Virus record (IMG/VR): IMGVR_UViG_3300032293_000889
Coordinates: 1 to 23,802 of that record
Length of the DNA: 23,802 nucleotides
DNA from: a virus
Direction: 5' to 3' (one strand)
Under the pieces are notes generated by a model, which made no database searches, was not told the origin of the DNA, and saw only the letters and a list, made by a program, of their open reading frames with translations. The translations under genes and the position numbers were made by a program. Below, piece by piece: positions 13,465 through 20,144 of the stretch (positions within the stretch are counted from its first letter, which is position 1; each line of letters begins with the position of its first letter).

Positions 13465-13823
13465 AAACAAGAGAAACTAAATTTGGAACATATATAGAAA
13501 TGGAAACAGAAACAAGCACAAAATTGACTGGTGATAAAATCACAGTATTTGTAGAAAGATTGAAAAAAATTGGAATTGAAGTTAAACTCGTTGGTAACTT
13601 TCCTTGGGTTTATATTGATGAAATCTGTGGTATCAGAGTGAAAGAGAAATTTGCGGGTAATCACGGGTTTACTTTAATATTTTTACCAGGTAGAAATGAT
13701 AGTCCACCATCTGATTTTACTGATATTGGAGAGACATTCAAACTAATAAGAAAATATAGTAGAGAGGCTCTTTTGGTAAAAATGATGAAGGATGATCAAG
13801 AACTTGGTTTATATGATAATTAA
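13461..13823 (+). CDS. Unknown protein, 120 residues
   Basis: A soluble protein with a predicted helix at about 23-37 (TGDKITVFVERLKKIGI) followed by beta-type segments (VKLVGNFPWVYIDEICGIRV and GFTLIFLPGR) and a C-terminal helix. The arrangement is a compact alpha/beta domain, but I do not recognise its family. It is translationally coupled to the preceding gene by a 4-nt overlap and lies 11 nt before the RNA ligase gene, so it is probably co-expressed with the ligase. A role in repair is only suggested by position. Confidence 0.72.
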   Translation: MKTRETKFGTYIEMETETSTKLTGDKITVFVERLKKIGIEVKLVGNFPWVYIDEICGIRVKEKFAGNHGFTLIFLPGRNDSPPSDFTDIGETFKLIRKYSREALLVKMMKDDQELGLYDN

Positions 13824-13834
13824 AAAATTATAAA

Positions 13835-14953
13835 ATGGAAAATAATAATAGTGTATGTTATGTTGGTTTGATCGGTGAGATTATACCAATAGAAGGTGCG
13901 GATAACATTGAACTTGCATTGGTTGGTGGTTGGCAAGCCATCACCAAGAAAGGTGAATACCAAGTTGGTGATATGGTTGTTGTTGCAACTACCGATGCGG
14001 TTATACCACAAAAACTTTCTGATGACTTAGGTGTTACAAGTTATCTTCGTAAAGGTCAGAGAGTAAGAACTATAAAACTTCGTAAGGTTTATTCTGAATG
14101 TTTAATAATACCAATAGGGTTTGTACCTGATAAATATAGATATGATGGTTCTGACTGCATGGAGTTACTTGAAGTGTTCAAATACGAACCACCAGTTAAG
14201 ATGGTTCAGTTAAGTGGGGGTAGAAAATTTAAATACCACCAAAATCCTAACTTCAAAGTATATTACAAATTTCCTAATCAAAAGAACGTACCTGATATGT
14301 TCAATAAGGAAGATGAGGTTGTTATAACTCGTAAGTTACATGGGACTAACGCTCGTTATGGGATAGTTAGAAAGAAAAAACTTTCTTTATTAGATCGTAT
14401 CAAAATGTTATTTGGAAACCAATGGGCGGCATTTGAATACGTTTATGGTTCTCATAATGTTGAAAAAGGATCTGACTCTCAAGGTTTCTACAATACCGAT
14501 GTATGGAAGACTGTTGCAAACCAATACGATATAAGAGGTAAATTATGGGATTACGTAAAAGACACATACGAACCAAATGAGTTAACTGAAGGTGTTGTAA
14601 TATATGGTGAGATATATGGTGGTGGAATACAAAAAAACTATGACTATGGTTTAACTGATGTTAAATTTGTTGGGTTTGACATAGAGGTTGATGGTGTTTA
14701 CCAACCATACCTTAATGAAACTGTACACTTTGATTGTTTACAATTACCTAAAGTTGAATTGTTGTATCAAGGTAATTGGGATAAAGAAGAACAAGACAAA
14801 TACGTCTTTAGTAACTTCATAGAAGGAACTAAAGTTCCTCACGAAGGTATAGTTGTTAAATCTGTCACTGGTGATCGTAGAAAGGTATCTAAAGTTATCA
14901 ATCCTGATTATAGTATATTTAGTGAAAAAAATAACGTAGGTGACTCCCATTAA
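13835..14953 (+). CDS. ATP-dependent RNA ligase, DraRnl/Rnl5-like with N-terminal OB domain
   Basis: A 372-residue nucleotidyltransferase that should join 5'-phosphate and 3'-OH RNA ends through an enzyme-AMP intermediate. The AMP-accepting lysine is K167 in motif I, RKLHGTN (166-172); YGSHN follows as motif Ia; VIYGEIYGGG is motif III; FVGFDIE is IIIa; HEGIVVKS is motif IV; and a Lys-rich RRKVSKVINPDYS is motif V. About 110 residues precede motif I with beta-barrel-like content (VGLIGEIIPI, EYQVGDMVVV), matching the OB domain of the Deinococcus RNA ligase family, where the lysine falls at nearly the same position. The kinase and phosphoesterase genes upstream fit an end-healing and sealing pathway. 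The stop lies in the loop of a terminator. Confidence 0.92.
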   Translation: MENNNSVCYVGLIGEIIPIEGADNIELALVGGWQAITKKGEYQVGDMVVVATTDAVIPQKLSDDLGVTSYLRKGQRVRTIKLRKVYSECLIIPIGFVPDKYRYDGSDCMELLEVFKYEPPVKMVQLSGGRKFKYHQNPNFKVYYKFPNQKNVPDMFNKEDEVVITRKLHGTNARYGIVRKKKLSLLDRIKMLFGNQWAAFEYVYGSHNVEKGSDSQGFYNTDVWKTVANQYDIRGKLWDYVKDTYEPNELTEGVVIYGEIYGGGIQKNYDYGLTDVKFVGFDIEVDGVYQPYLNETVHFDCLQLPKVELLYQGNWDKEEQDKYVFSNFIEGTKVPHEGIVVKSVTGDRRKVSKVINPDYSIFSEKNNVGDSH

Positions 14954-14975
14954 CTTGATGGGGTCACTTTTTTTT
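14940..14975 (+). terminator. Terminator overlapping the end of the RNA ligase gene
   Basis: GTGAC-T-CCCAT (14940-14950) pairs with ATGGG-GTCAC (14958-14967) as ten base pairs with one bulged T, followed by eight T residues. The ligase TAA (14951-14953) is the first triplet of the loop, so the 5' arm encodes the final residues GDSH. This closes the unit begun at 11481 or its internal promoters. Confidence 0.9.
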
Positions 14976-14991
14976 ATTATTATTAAATAAC

Positions 14992-15201
14992 ATGGAACAA
15001 AAATTAAATGTATTTTCATTCCTATCAAAGAATCTTTTATTCTACGCAATTATTTTATTGATAGAGAATGATTACAATCCACTTAATTGGTGGATATTGA
15101 GCGGGTTCTTTCAGATTGTAATAACAATAGTTTTTGAGTTATATATACTTGGAACATCATTAGAAGAAAAAAATATAGAAAATGGGTATAAAGAAAATTA
15201 A
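14992..15201 (+). CDS. Small two-span membrane protein, 69 residues
   Basis: Two hydrophobic segments, about residues 10-24 (FLSKNLLFYAIILLI) and 33-54 (WWILSGFFQIVITIVFELYIL), are joined by a short acidic loop (ENDYNPLN), with a charged C-terminal tail (EEKNIENGYKEN). This topology suits a small inner-membrane hairpin, with both ends probably in the cytoplasm. No family is recognised. It overlaps the next gene by 20 nt and starts just after a terminator, so a promoter must lie in the 16-base A/T stretch before it or transcription reads through. A holin-like role is possible by size and topology but unsupported. Confidence 0.65.
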   Translation: MEQKLNVFSFLSKNLLFYAIILLIENDYNPLNWWILSGFFQIVITIVFELYILGTSLEEKNIENGYKEN

Positions 15202-16120
15202 AAAAGAAAACAATTCAATTAACATTAGTTTAGTTGATTTAATGGGTAAATTAGATAATAGTGAGACTAAAAAGTATACACAATTTTTAGTTAAAATACT
15301 TAAAAAAAACTTTGATAATGAACAGGATTTCTTGGCAACAGATTCTTCACATAGGGAAAGAAAGATTGATCAAGTTTTAAATAACAGTACGTTTGATGGT
15401 TGGATTACAAAAAAAATACTTACTTTTTTATATGGTTGGGATGAAGTTGATTCATTTATTCATTTTTGTGAATTTATGGAAAGAGGATTAACTAATGAAA
15501 AAGACATTAGTAAATATGATAGTTGGGAAATGGTTACAAGTGAGGTATTCCAAGCTAAAAATCGTAACTTATTTAAAATGGCCAAAAAAGAAGTTAAAGT
15601 TATTTACGAAGATGATCAATATTTGTGTATTAAACCATTAACTTATGCGGCATCTGTTTCATATGGTTATCAAACTAGATGGTGTACCGCTTCAGTTCAG
15701 GAACCTAGTTATTTCTACAATCACTCAAAAGACGGAGTACTTGTATATTTAATTGATAAAATCAATAATGTGAAATTTGGGTTTTACCATAATAGTTATC
15801 AAATTCAAATATACAATCAAAAAGACGATAGAGTAGATTCAATGGAGACAGGTATTCCGGTAGAATTATTACATAAATTGATTGGTGAAATGAAATCTGA
15901 GGCTAAAAATAAAAATTTTAACTATAAGTTATTTGGTGAAAGTGAATTGGAAAACATGAAAAAATATAGACATGGAGAGGAAATACCGGTGGATGATTTA
16001 TTGGATGATATGATAAATCCTGTGGAGGAAAGTGTGTCTGAAATGTTAAATAATTTACAAGAAAGAGTTCACAGATTAAGACCTACAAATCCACTTGAGA
16101 TTGGTGATGATTTACCATAA
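15182..16120 (+). CDS. Unknown protein with TRWCTA motif, 312 residues
   Basis: A soluble protein with three visible regions: an alpha-helical N-terminal half (1-135), a conserved-looking central block at about 138-200 with YLCIKPLTYAASVSYGYQ, TRWCTA (165-170), FYNHSKDGVLVYLI and FGFYHN, and an acidic helical tail (255-312). The 'G-x-x-T-R/K-W-C-T/I' followed by 'Y...G.L.Y.I' is a pattern I know from uncharacterised proteins in large phages. It also faintly recalls the C-containing domain of PcfJ-like proteins, but I cannot assign a function. The central Trp-Cys pair may form an active or binding site. It overlaps the upstream small membrane-protein gene by 20 nt. Confidence 0.75.
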   Translation: MGIKKIKKENNSINISLVDLMGKLDNSETKKYTQFLVKILKKNFDNEQDFLATDSSHRERKIDQVLNNSTFDGWITKKILTFLYGWDEVDSFIHFCEFMERGLTNEKDISKYDSWEMVTSEVFQAKNRNLFKMAKKEVKVIYEDDQYLCIKPLTYAASVSYGYQTRWCTASVQEPSYFYNHSKDGVLVYLIDKINNVKFGFYHNSYQIQIYNQKDDRVDSMETGIPVELLHKLIGEMKSEAKNKNFNYKLFGESELENMKKYRHGEEIPVDDLLDDMINPVEESVSEMLNNLQERVHRLRPTNPLEIGDDLP

Positions 16121-16137
16121 TTTTAAAAAATTATAAT

Positions 16138-16422
16138 ATGGATGATTTAAATAAAAACATTAAAAAAATGTATTTGAGAATAAATGGTGAAGTAAATGAC
16201 CATGAAATGATACCTACTCCACCAAAAAAAAATAAAACTTTTACTCTTGATGTGGATCAGGTTAAAAAATTGGAGGAGTGGCAAGAACACATCAAAGCAA
16301 TATACGGTAAGTACGGTGATTATGAATATAGGTTTACTTCAAATGGAATTGGTCAAATAGTTGAGGTCTATAGTGGATTAGCGGATGTAACTTTAGATCT
16401 TACAGATGTTGACAAATGGTAA
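16138..16422 (+). CDS. Unknown protein, 94 residues
   Basis: A small soluble protein with a Lys-rich N terminus (MDDLNKNIKKMYLRING), a linker with PTPPKKNK, and a C-terminal compact domain: helix DVDQVKKLEEWQEHIKAIYG followed by strands YEYRFTSNGIGQIVEVYS and VTLDLTDV. It is not recognised. It starts 17 nt after the previous gene and is followed by a weaker hairpin terminator at 16447-16476, so it probably ends the unit starting at 14992. Confidence 0.72.
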   Translation: MDDLNKNIKKMYLRINGEVNDHEMIPTPPKKNKTFTLDVDQVKKLEEWQEHIKAIYGKYGDYEYRFTSNGIGQIVEVYSGLADVTLDLTDVDKW

Positions 16423-16446
16423 AAACAAAATTTACAAATTATATGG

Positions 16447-16476
16447 AACCCTCAGTAGAAATATTGGAGGTTTTTT
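16447..16476 (+). terminator. Weak hairpin terminator
   Basis: AACCCTCA and TGGAGGTT form an 8-bp stem with one mismatch and one G-T pair around a ten-base loop, followed by TTTTTT. It is less stable than the other terminators in the window and may be leaky. Confidence 0.6.
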
Positions 16477-16485
16477 GTTTTATAA

Positions 16486-16493
16486 AGTATTTA
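16486..16493 (+). promoter_or_regulatory. Possible -7-like element before the gene at 16509
   Basis: AGTATTTA, 15 bases before the ATG at 16509. The same AGTATTTATA string occurs at 4801-4810 after another terminator. It lacks the leading TA of the standard box, so it may be a variant or a chance match. Confidence 0.3.
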
Positions 16494-16508
16494 TATTAAA
16501 AACCATTA

Positions 16509-17666
16509 ATGGAAAATAAAAAAATTATTACTGAAGAATTAAGTAGGATTAAAAATCTTATGGGTTATGATAGATCTAAAACATTAAATGAAAATATTAA
16601 TGAAGGTTGGTTTGATACTTTATATGACACTGCGGATGGTGAAATAGCGAGATATTTATTACCTTCAGGTGATATCATTACCGCAGATAAACTAAAAGGG
16701 GGACCACCTAAAGGGTCGGTACAGTTAAATAGTAAAGATGTAGAAACAGCGGTTGGAGTTGCCGGTGGGTTAAAAACCGCTTCCTCTCTTTTTGGTGGTG
16801 GAGGATCAACTGTGGCGGCAACAGGTGCTGCTAAGGCTGGAGCGGCTGCTGCTGCTGAGGCTGGAGCTGGAGCGGCTGCTGCTACTGCTGAGGTTGGAGC
16901 GGCAGCAACTACTGCGGCTGCGGCAGGTGGAGAAGCCGCTGCGGCGACTACGTTTTTAGGTTTAGGGCCTGTTGGTTGGACAATAATCGGAGTTGCCGGA
17001 ATTGCAGCACTTGGTATTTGGGCGGCAACAAAAGACGATAAAATGAGTATGATTAAAAATTTATTTGGAATTTGTAAGTCAAGTAAAGATAAGAACAAGT
17101 GGAAAAGATATATGAGTGATACTGAAGTTAGAAAAAATTCAGGTATATTATACCATGCTATGGAAGGTTTAGGAACAGATGAACCTAAAATTTATGATGT
17201 ATTTAGATTGTTTAAAAGTCCTGGTGATTTTTGTGCGGTAAGTGAAAAATATGAAAGTACATTTGACGAATCATTATTAGATGCTTTAGATGGAGACTTT
17301 GATTATGGTTGGGAACCAATTGCAAAATCTTTAGTTGATATGACTAAAAACTACGCTAAAACTGAGTCTGAAGAATATTGTAAAACTCACGTTCAGGAAT
17401 GTGCGGACAAATTAAGGTTGTATTGTGAACAAAATCCTAAAGATAATAAATGTAAAGTTTTAAAAACTAATGTTGTTGACTTTAAAAATTGTAATGGTGA
17501 ATACTATAAAGGATGTAAAGGACCAAAAATAGTACAAGTACAAAAATGTTTAGGTGTGAGCGTTGATGGTAAATTTGGTGAGGATACAGAAAAAAAATTA
17601 GAAGAAAAAATAAAAAGAAAAACTTTCAAAGACGAAGACATTAAAATAATATGTGATAAAAAATAA
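16509..17666 (+). CDS. Annexin-like repeat / peptidoglycan-binding-like protein, probably virion-associated
   Basis: A 385-residue mosaic. Residues 1-33 form a helical leader (ITEELSRIKNLMGYDRSK) ending with L-N-E (26-28), a T4-type prohead-protease site. About 96-147 is a Gly/Ala-rich stretch; 150-174 is a strongly hydrophobic, Gly-spaced segment (FLGLGPVGWTIIGVAGIAAL) that could insert in a membrane. About 212-280 reads like one annexin repeat: AMEGLGTDE (217-225), then SLLDALDGDFDYGWEPIAKSL, aligning without gaps to the second half of animal annexin repeats, with D262 at the place of the calcium-capping acidic residue. About 285-325 is Cys-rich. About 338-372 (PKIVQVQKCLGVSVDGKFGEDTEKKL) is a PG_binding_1-like unit. 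A protein delivered with the genome that acts on the host envelope would fit; no enzyme motif is visible. Confidence 0.8.
   Translation: MENKKIITEELSRIKNLMGYDRSKTLNENINEGWFDTLYDTADGEIARYLLPSGDIITADKLKGGPPKGSVQLNSKDVETAVGVAGGLKTASSLFGGGGSTVAATGAAKAGAAAAAEAGAGAAAATAEVGAAATTAAAAGGEAAAATTFLGLGPVGWTIIGVAGIAALGIWAATKDDKMSMIKNLFGICKSSKDKNKWKRYMSDTEVRKNSGILYHAMEGLGTDEPKIYDVFRLFKSPGDFCAVSEKYESTFDESLLDALDGDFDYGWEPIAKSLVDMTKNYAKTESEEYCKTHVQECADKLRLYCEQNPKDNKCKVLKTNVVDFKNCNGEYYKGCKGPKIVQVQKCLGVSVDGKFGEDTEKKLEEKIKRKTFKDEDIKIICDKK
16815..16949 (+). repeat. GC-rich Ala/Gly codon repeats
   Basis: Imperfect iterations of GCTGGAGCGGCTGCTGCT encode the Ala/Gly stretch (residues 103-147) of the 385-residue protein. 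The GC content is far above that of the surrounding DNA, and the reverse strand carries a spurious open frame as a result. Confidence 0.85.
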
Positions 17667-17684
17667 AATATTAACACATTTTTA

Positions 17685-17713
17685 AACCCCATTTCTAAAG
17701 AGTGGGGTTTTTT
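17685..17713 (+). terminator. Terminator after the annexin-like gene
   Basis: AACCCCATT (17685-17693) pairs with AGTGGGGTT (17701-17709) as nine base pairs with one G-T pair around TCTAAAG, then a T tract to 17713. Confidence 0.9.
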
Positions 17714-17730
17714 ATTTAAAATAAATTCAC

Positions 17731-17738
17731 TATCTTTG
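17731..17738 (+). promoter_or_regulatory. -7 element of the 35-residue gene, leaderless layout
   Basis: TATCTTTG, then TACT and ATG at 17743. It follows the terminator at 17685-17713 by 17 bases, so it opens a new unit. This box is the main reason for accepting the very short ORF downstream. Confidence 0.75.
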
Positions 17739-17742
17739 TACT

Positions 17743-17850
17743 ATGGTAGGTTTTATACTTTTTTTACTGATAATAATGGTCTTGTTTTTTGTTAGGAAAG
17801 TCAATAAATATAAGGATCACCCATTCAATAAATTTTTTAATGATAGGTAA
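17743..17850 (+). CDS. 35-residue single-span membrane protein
   Basis: A short ORF with MVGFILFLLIIMVLFFV as an almost fully hydrophobic N-terminal segment (residues 1-17), followed by a basic, hydrophilic tail (RKVNKYKDHPFNKFFNDR). That is the layout of a one-pass membrane micropeptide with its tail in the cytoplasm. A consensus -7 element ends four bases before the ATG, and its stop overlaps the start of the next gene (ATGATAGGTAA, 17840-17850). Both support real translation. No family is recognised; small proteins of this type in phages can modulate host membrane complexes or exclude superinfection, but here that is only a possibility. Confidence 0.65.
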   Translation: MVGFILFLLIIMVLFFVRKVNKYKDHPFNKFFNDR

Positions 17851-18115
17851 GAATAAGATATTAGTTATTTTAAATTTTTTGGACACACATTATGGTGACT
17901 TAGTGTGTAGCCCAAAAAATCTTTGTTATCATAAAGAGGGTGAGGTTTATTTTAGATTTAATATAAAGGAAGAGGTTATATATTTGGAATATAAAAATTT
18001 TGTTCAACCAATATGTAAAGCGTTAAATATTGATGATGAAATGTTAGATGACTTATATGAGATAATTGAAGAATGGATTGAATATGTTTTTAAAATTAAA
18101 GGATCAATAATGTAA
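17840..18115 (+). CDS. Unknown protein, 91 residues
   Basis: A small protein with an N-terminal beta/hydrophobic start (MIGKNKILVILNFLDTHYGD), a middle with two Cys (LVCSPKNLCYHKEGEVYFRFN) and an acidic helical C-terminal half (IDDEMLDDLYEIIEEWIEYVF). I prefer ATG 17840, which overlaps the preceding 35-residue gene by 11 nt. An in-frame ATG at 17789 would add 17 residues read from within that gene and leave a long overlap. Not recognised. Confidence 0.65.
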   Translation: MIGKNKILVILNFLDTHYGDLVCSPKNLCYHKEGEVYFRFNIKEEVIYLEYKNFVQPICKALNIDDEMLDDLYEIIEEWIEYVFKIKGSIM

Positions 18116-18117
18116 TT

Positions 18118-18156
18118 ATGAAAGTACTATTTTTAGACATACGCATATATTTATAA
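18118..18156 (+). pseudogene. Possible 5' remnant of a HAD-type gene
   Basis: ATG at 18118 opens MKVLFLDI and then RIYL before a stop at 18154-18156. MKVLFLD(I/N)DGV is the standard start of HAD-phosphatase proteins, and the intact HAD gene 3' of the HNH gene begins MRVLMLDNDGV. The remnant sits directly before the HNH gene and two bases after the preceding stop. It may be what is left of an original HAD gene start displaced by insertion of the HNH gene. With only eight informative residues this stays tentative. Confidence 0.3.
18146..18153 (+). promoter_or_regulatory. -7 element of the HNH gene
   Basis: TATATTTA, then TAAAT and ATG at 18159, the same 5-base gap as at 12537-12544. A promoter carried with the HNH gene would allow its independent expression. 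Confidence 0.5.
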
Positions 18157-18158
18157 AT

Positions 18159-18899
18159 ATGGAAACTAAAATATGTAAAACTAATAGAGATGGTATTATA
18201 CCATGTGGGGTAGAAAAAACTAAAGATGAATTCTATAAAGGATCTTCATTATGTAAAGTATGTAGTAAACAACTTAACAAATTAAATAGAGAATATCGTC
18301 TTAAATATTCAAAAGACAGATATGAAAAAAATAAAGATTACTACAAAGAAAAAGCTAAGGAATATAGAGAAACGAATAAAGATTATTTTATTAAATATAG
18401 AGGCGAAAATAGAGAATCTATAAATCAAAAAATAAAGGAACACTATTATAATAATTTAGAAAAAATTAACGAAAAAAATAAAAAATGGAGAGAAAATAAT
18501 ATAGATAAACATAGAGAGTATAATAGAATTTCTGCGGCGAAAAGTAGAAAAAATGAACCGGAAAAACATAGATGGAGATATATTTTAAAAGAAACTTTAA
18601 AAAAATTAAATAAAAATAAAATTGATAAAACGATAGTTTTATTAGGATATTCCCCAAAAGAATTAAAAGTATATTTAGAAAGTTTATCCCCAAATTGGTT
18701 TGATTATGAAATAGATCATAAAATACCTTTAACTTGGTTTATATCTGACACTCCCGTTAATTTAATAAATGATTTTAGAAACTTACAACTTTTAGATAAA
18801 AGTAAAAATAGTTCAAAAAGAAATTTTTATATGGATAATGTTGATCTTGACTATTTTGATGAAGTTAAACAATATATAAAAAAAGAAAAATTAAAGTAA
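18159..18899 (+). CDS. HNH endonuclease, probable homing-type mobile gene
   Basis: A 246-residue protein in three parts. Residues about 5-36 have a Cys-containing start with TKDEFYKGSSLCKVCSKQ, as in the N-terminal zinc-ribbon of phage HNH proteins. About 37-150 is an extremely Lys/Glu/Asn-rich helical region with repeated YxEKNKxxY units, probably DNA binding. The nuclease domain is at about 160-235: LGYSPKELKVYLESL, then EIDHKIPLTWF with the catalytic DH, NLINDFRNLQLLD and NSSKRN, giving the H-N-H metal and catalytic residues. It likely nicks or cuts DNA to spread its own gene. Codons are more A/T-rich than in the flanking genes, and it separates the remnant at 18118 from the HAD gene at 18901; both are signs of insertion. 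Confidence 0.88.
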   Translation: METKICKTNRDGIIPCGVEKTKDEFYKGSSLCKVCSKQLNKLNREYRLKYSKDRYEKNKDYYKEKAKEYRETNKDYFIKYRGENRESINQKIKEHYYNNLEKINEKNKKWRENNIDKHREYNRISAAKSRKNEPEKHRWRYILKETLKKLNKNKIDKTIVLLGYSPKELKVYLESLSPNWFDYEIDHKIPLTWFISDTPVNLINDFRNLQLLDKSKNSSKRNFYMDNVDLDYFDEVKQYIKKEKLK

Positions 18900-18900
18900 A

Positions 18901-19485
18901 ATGCGCGTCTTGATGTTAGATAACGATGGTGTAATTTGTCTCTCCAACAATTGGGGTGGACGAACAAAGAAATGGGCGAAATATCGTTCAGCAAATCCTG
19001 ATTCAAGTAAGGAACGTAAAGATGCTCCGGTATCTGTAAGATTTGATGACTTTGATAAGAAAGCGGTTAAAATCCTTAATGAGATCATTAAGGAAACGGG
19101 ATGTGAAATTGTTGTATCATCTGATTGGAAATTACACGCAACTCTTGAAGAACTTGGTGACTATTACGAGAGTCAGGGGATCATCAAACGACCAATTGCT
19201 TTGACTCCAAACATACAAAATTGTACGGTTCATGGTAATGTTTTTATATGGTCACGACAATGGGATTTAGAACAAGTCCGAACTATTGAAATTAGACAAT
19301 ATCTACACGATCATCCTGAGGTTACACATTGGGTTTCTGTTGATGATTTGAATATGGGTAAAATTGGTGAACCTTGGAAAGATGTTTGGGCAATTGACAA
19401 TTTTGTTTTAACTCCAAAATCAAATGAGGGGATTAAACAATTAAGTATTAAAGAAAAGATATTAAATTTTTTAAAAGATGACTAA
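18901..19485 (+). CDS. HAD-superfamily phosphatase of the RNA-repair (SAK) type
   Basis: A 194-residue haloacid-dehalogenase-fold enzyme. Motif I is LDNDGV with nucleophile D7 and acid D9; motif II is IVVSSDWK (S73/S74); motif IV is SVDDLN with D148 and D149. The combination of 'LDxDGV', 'CEIVVSSDWK', 'EIRQYL' and 'VSVDDL' matches the HAD domain found in 'Swiss Army Knife' RNA repair proteins, which removes phosphates from RNA ends, and also resembles the phosphatase half of phage polynucleotide kinases. The start is one base after the HNH stop. A role in healing 3'-phosphate or cyclic-phosphate ends together with the kinase and ligase genes upstream is a reasonable inference, though they are 4 kb away. 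Confidence 0.82.
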   Translation: MRVLMLDNDGVICLSNNWGGRTKKWAKYRSANPDSSKERKDAPVSVRFDDFDKKAVKILNEIIKETGCEIVVSSDWKLHATLEELGDYYESQGIIKRPIALTPNIQNCTVHGNVFIWSRQWDLEQVRTIEIRQYLHDHPEVTHWVSVDDLNMGKIGEPWKDVWAIDNFVLTPKSNEGIKQLSIKEKILNFLKDD

Positions 19486-19861
19486 AGAAGAAATGAATGA
19501 ATACCTTGAGTCCATAGGTGGACTTGAGAATGGATTCTATCCCGATAGAGATCCAATTAAAGACTCTAAGTTCTTTCAATGTGGGAATGGTTGGTTTCCA
19601 CTAATTAAGGATCTAATAACCGATCTAATAGAGTTAGGTTGGGACAAACAAACTTGTCAGGTCAAAGAAAAGTTTGGTGCGTTAAGATTTTACATCAATA
19701 CTGGATCTGATGAAATTTTTAAAAAAATACACTCATATGAAAATAAAAGTTATGAGATTTGTGAGACCTGTGGAGAAAAAGGGGAGTTAAGACTTGTAGG
19801 TTGGTATAAAACATTATGTAATAAACATCATGAAGAACGTAAACCAAATATTCAAGAATAA
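19478..19861 (+). CDS. Conserved phage protein with GWFPLIKDLI and LRFYI motifs
   Basis: A 127-residue protein. The block NGWFPLIKDLITDLIELGWDKQTCQVKEKFGALRFYI (about 38-74) is a pattern I recognise from small uncharacterised proteins of phages and bacterial genomes. The C-terminal part holds ICETCGEKGELRLVGWYKTLCNKHH, a likely C4/C3H zinc ribbon. Function is unknown; nucleic-acid binding through the ribbon is possible. It overlaps the HAD gene by 8 nt and is probably co-translated with it. Confidence 0.78.
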   Translation: MTKEEMNEYLESIGGLENGFYPDRDPIKDSKFFQCGNGWFPLIKDLITDLIELGWDKQTCQVKEKFGALRFYINTGSDEIFKKIHSYENKSYEICETCGEKGELRLVGWYKTLCNKHHEERKPNIQE

Positions 19862-19871
19862 TAAACATTTA

Positions 19872-20144
19872 ATGGATGAACCTGAAGTTATTGAACTTGT
19901 TGAATATACAAGAGAACTTGAGGAAATTGTACTCCAAAGAAAGATTGAGGATTCATATGATAAGGAACATATGTTAAGATCTATGTTATTGGATATATTA
20001 ACAAGTTGTCGTGATATGGAAGACACAAATCAATTGTCGGAAAGATATCCTAGTATGTATGAAAAAAGTGATGCCGAATCTTTAGTTAAAAATTTAAAAA
20101 CCTATATTTTAGATATGAATTATAAAAATAATTTAGGGATATGA
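19872..20144 (+). CDS. Unknown acidic helical protein, 90 residues
   Basis: A mostly alpha-helical protein starting MDEPEVIELVEYTRELEEIVLQRKIED, probably coiled-coil in its first 40 residues. No family is recognised. I prefer ATG 19872, ten bases after the previous stop. An ATG at 19830 would add 14 residues (MKNVNQIFKNNKHL) inside the zinc-ribbon gene with a 32-nt overlap. Its end overlaps the next gene by 4 nt (ATGA). Confidence 0.6.
   Translation: MDEPEVIELVEYTRELEEIVLQRKIEDSYDKEHMLRSMLLDILTSCRDMEDTNQLSERYPSMYEKSDAESLVKNLKTYILDMNYKNNLGI

Noticed and set aside
16565-17098. 177-residue minus-strand ORF opposite the annexin-like gene
   Set aside because: It is a by-product of the Ala/Gly codon repeats on the + strand; its product is low-complexity Ala/Pro with no start signal.
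4803-18155. TATTTATA boxes as reverse-oriented T4 late promoters (TATAAATA)
   Set aside because: The boxes precede + strand genes in the wrong orientation for TATAAATA, and most fit the TAnnTTTA variant of the Bacteroidota -7 element with a constant gap to the ATG.
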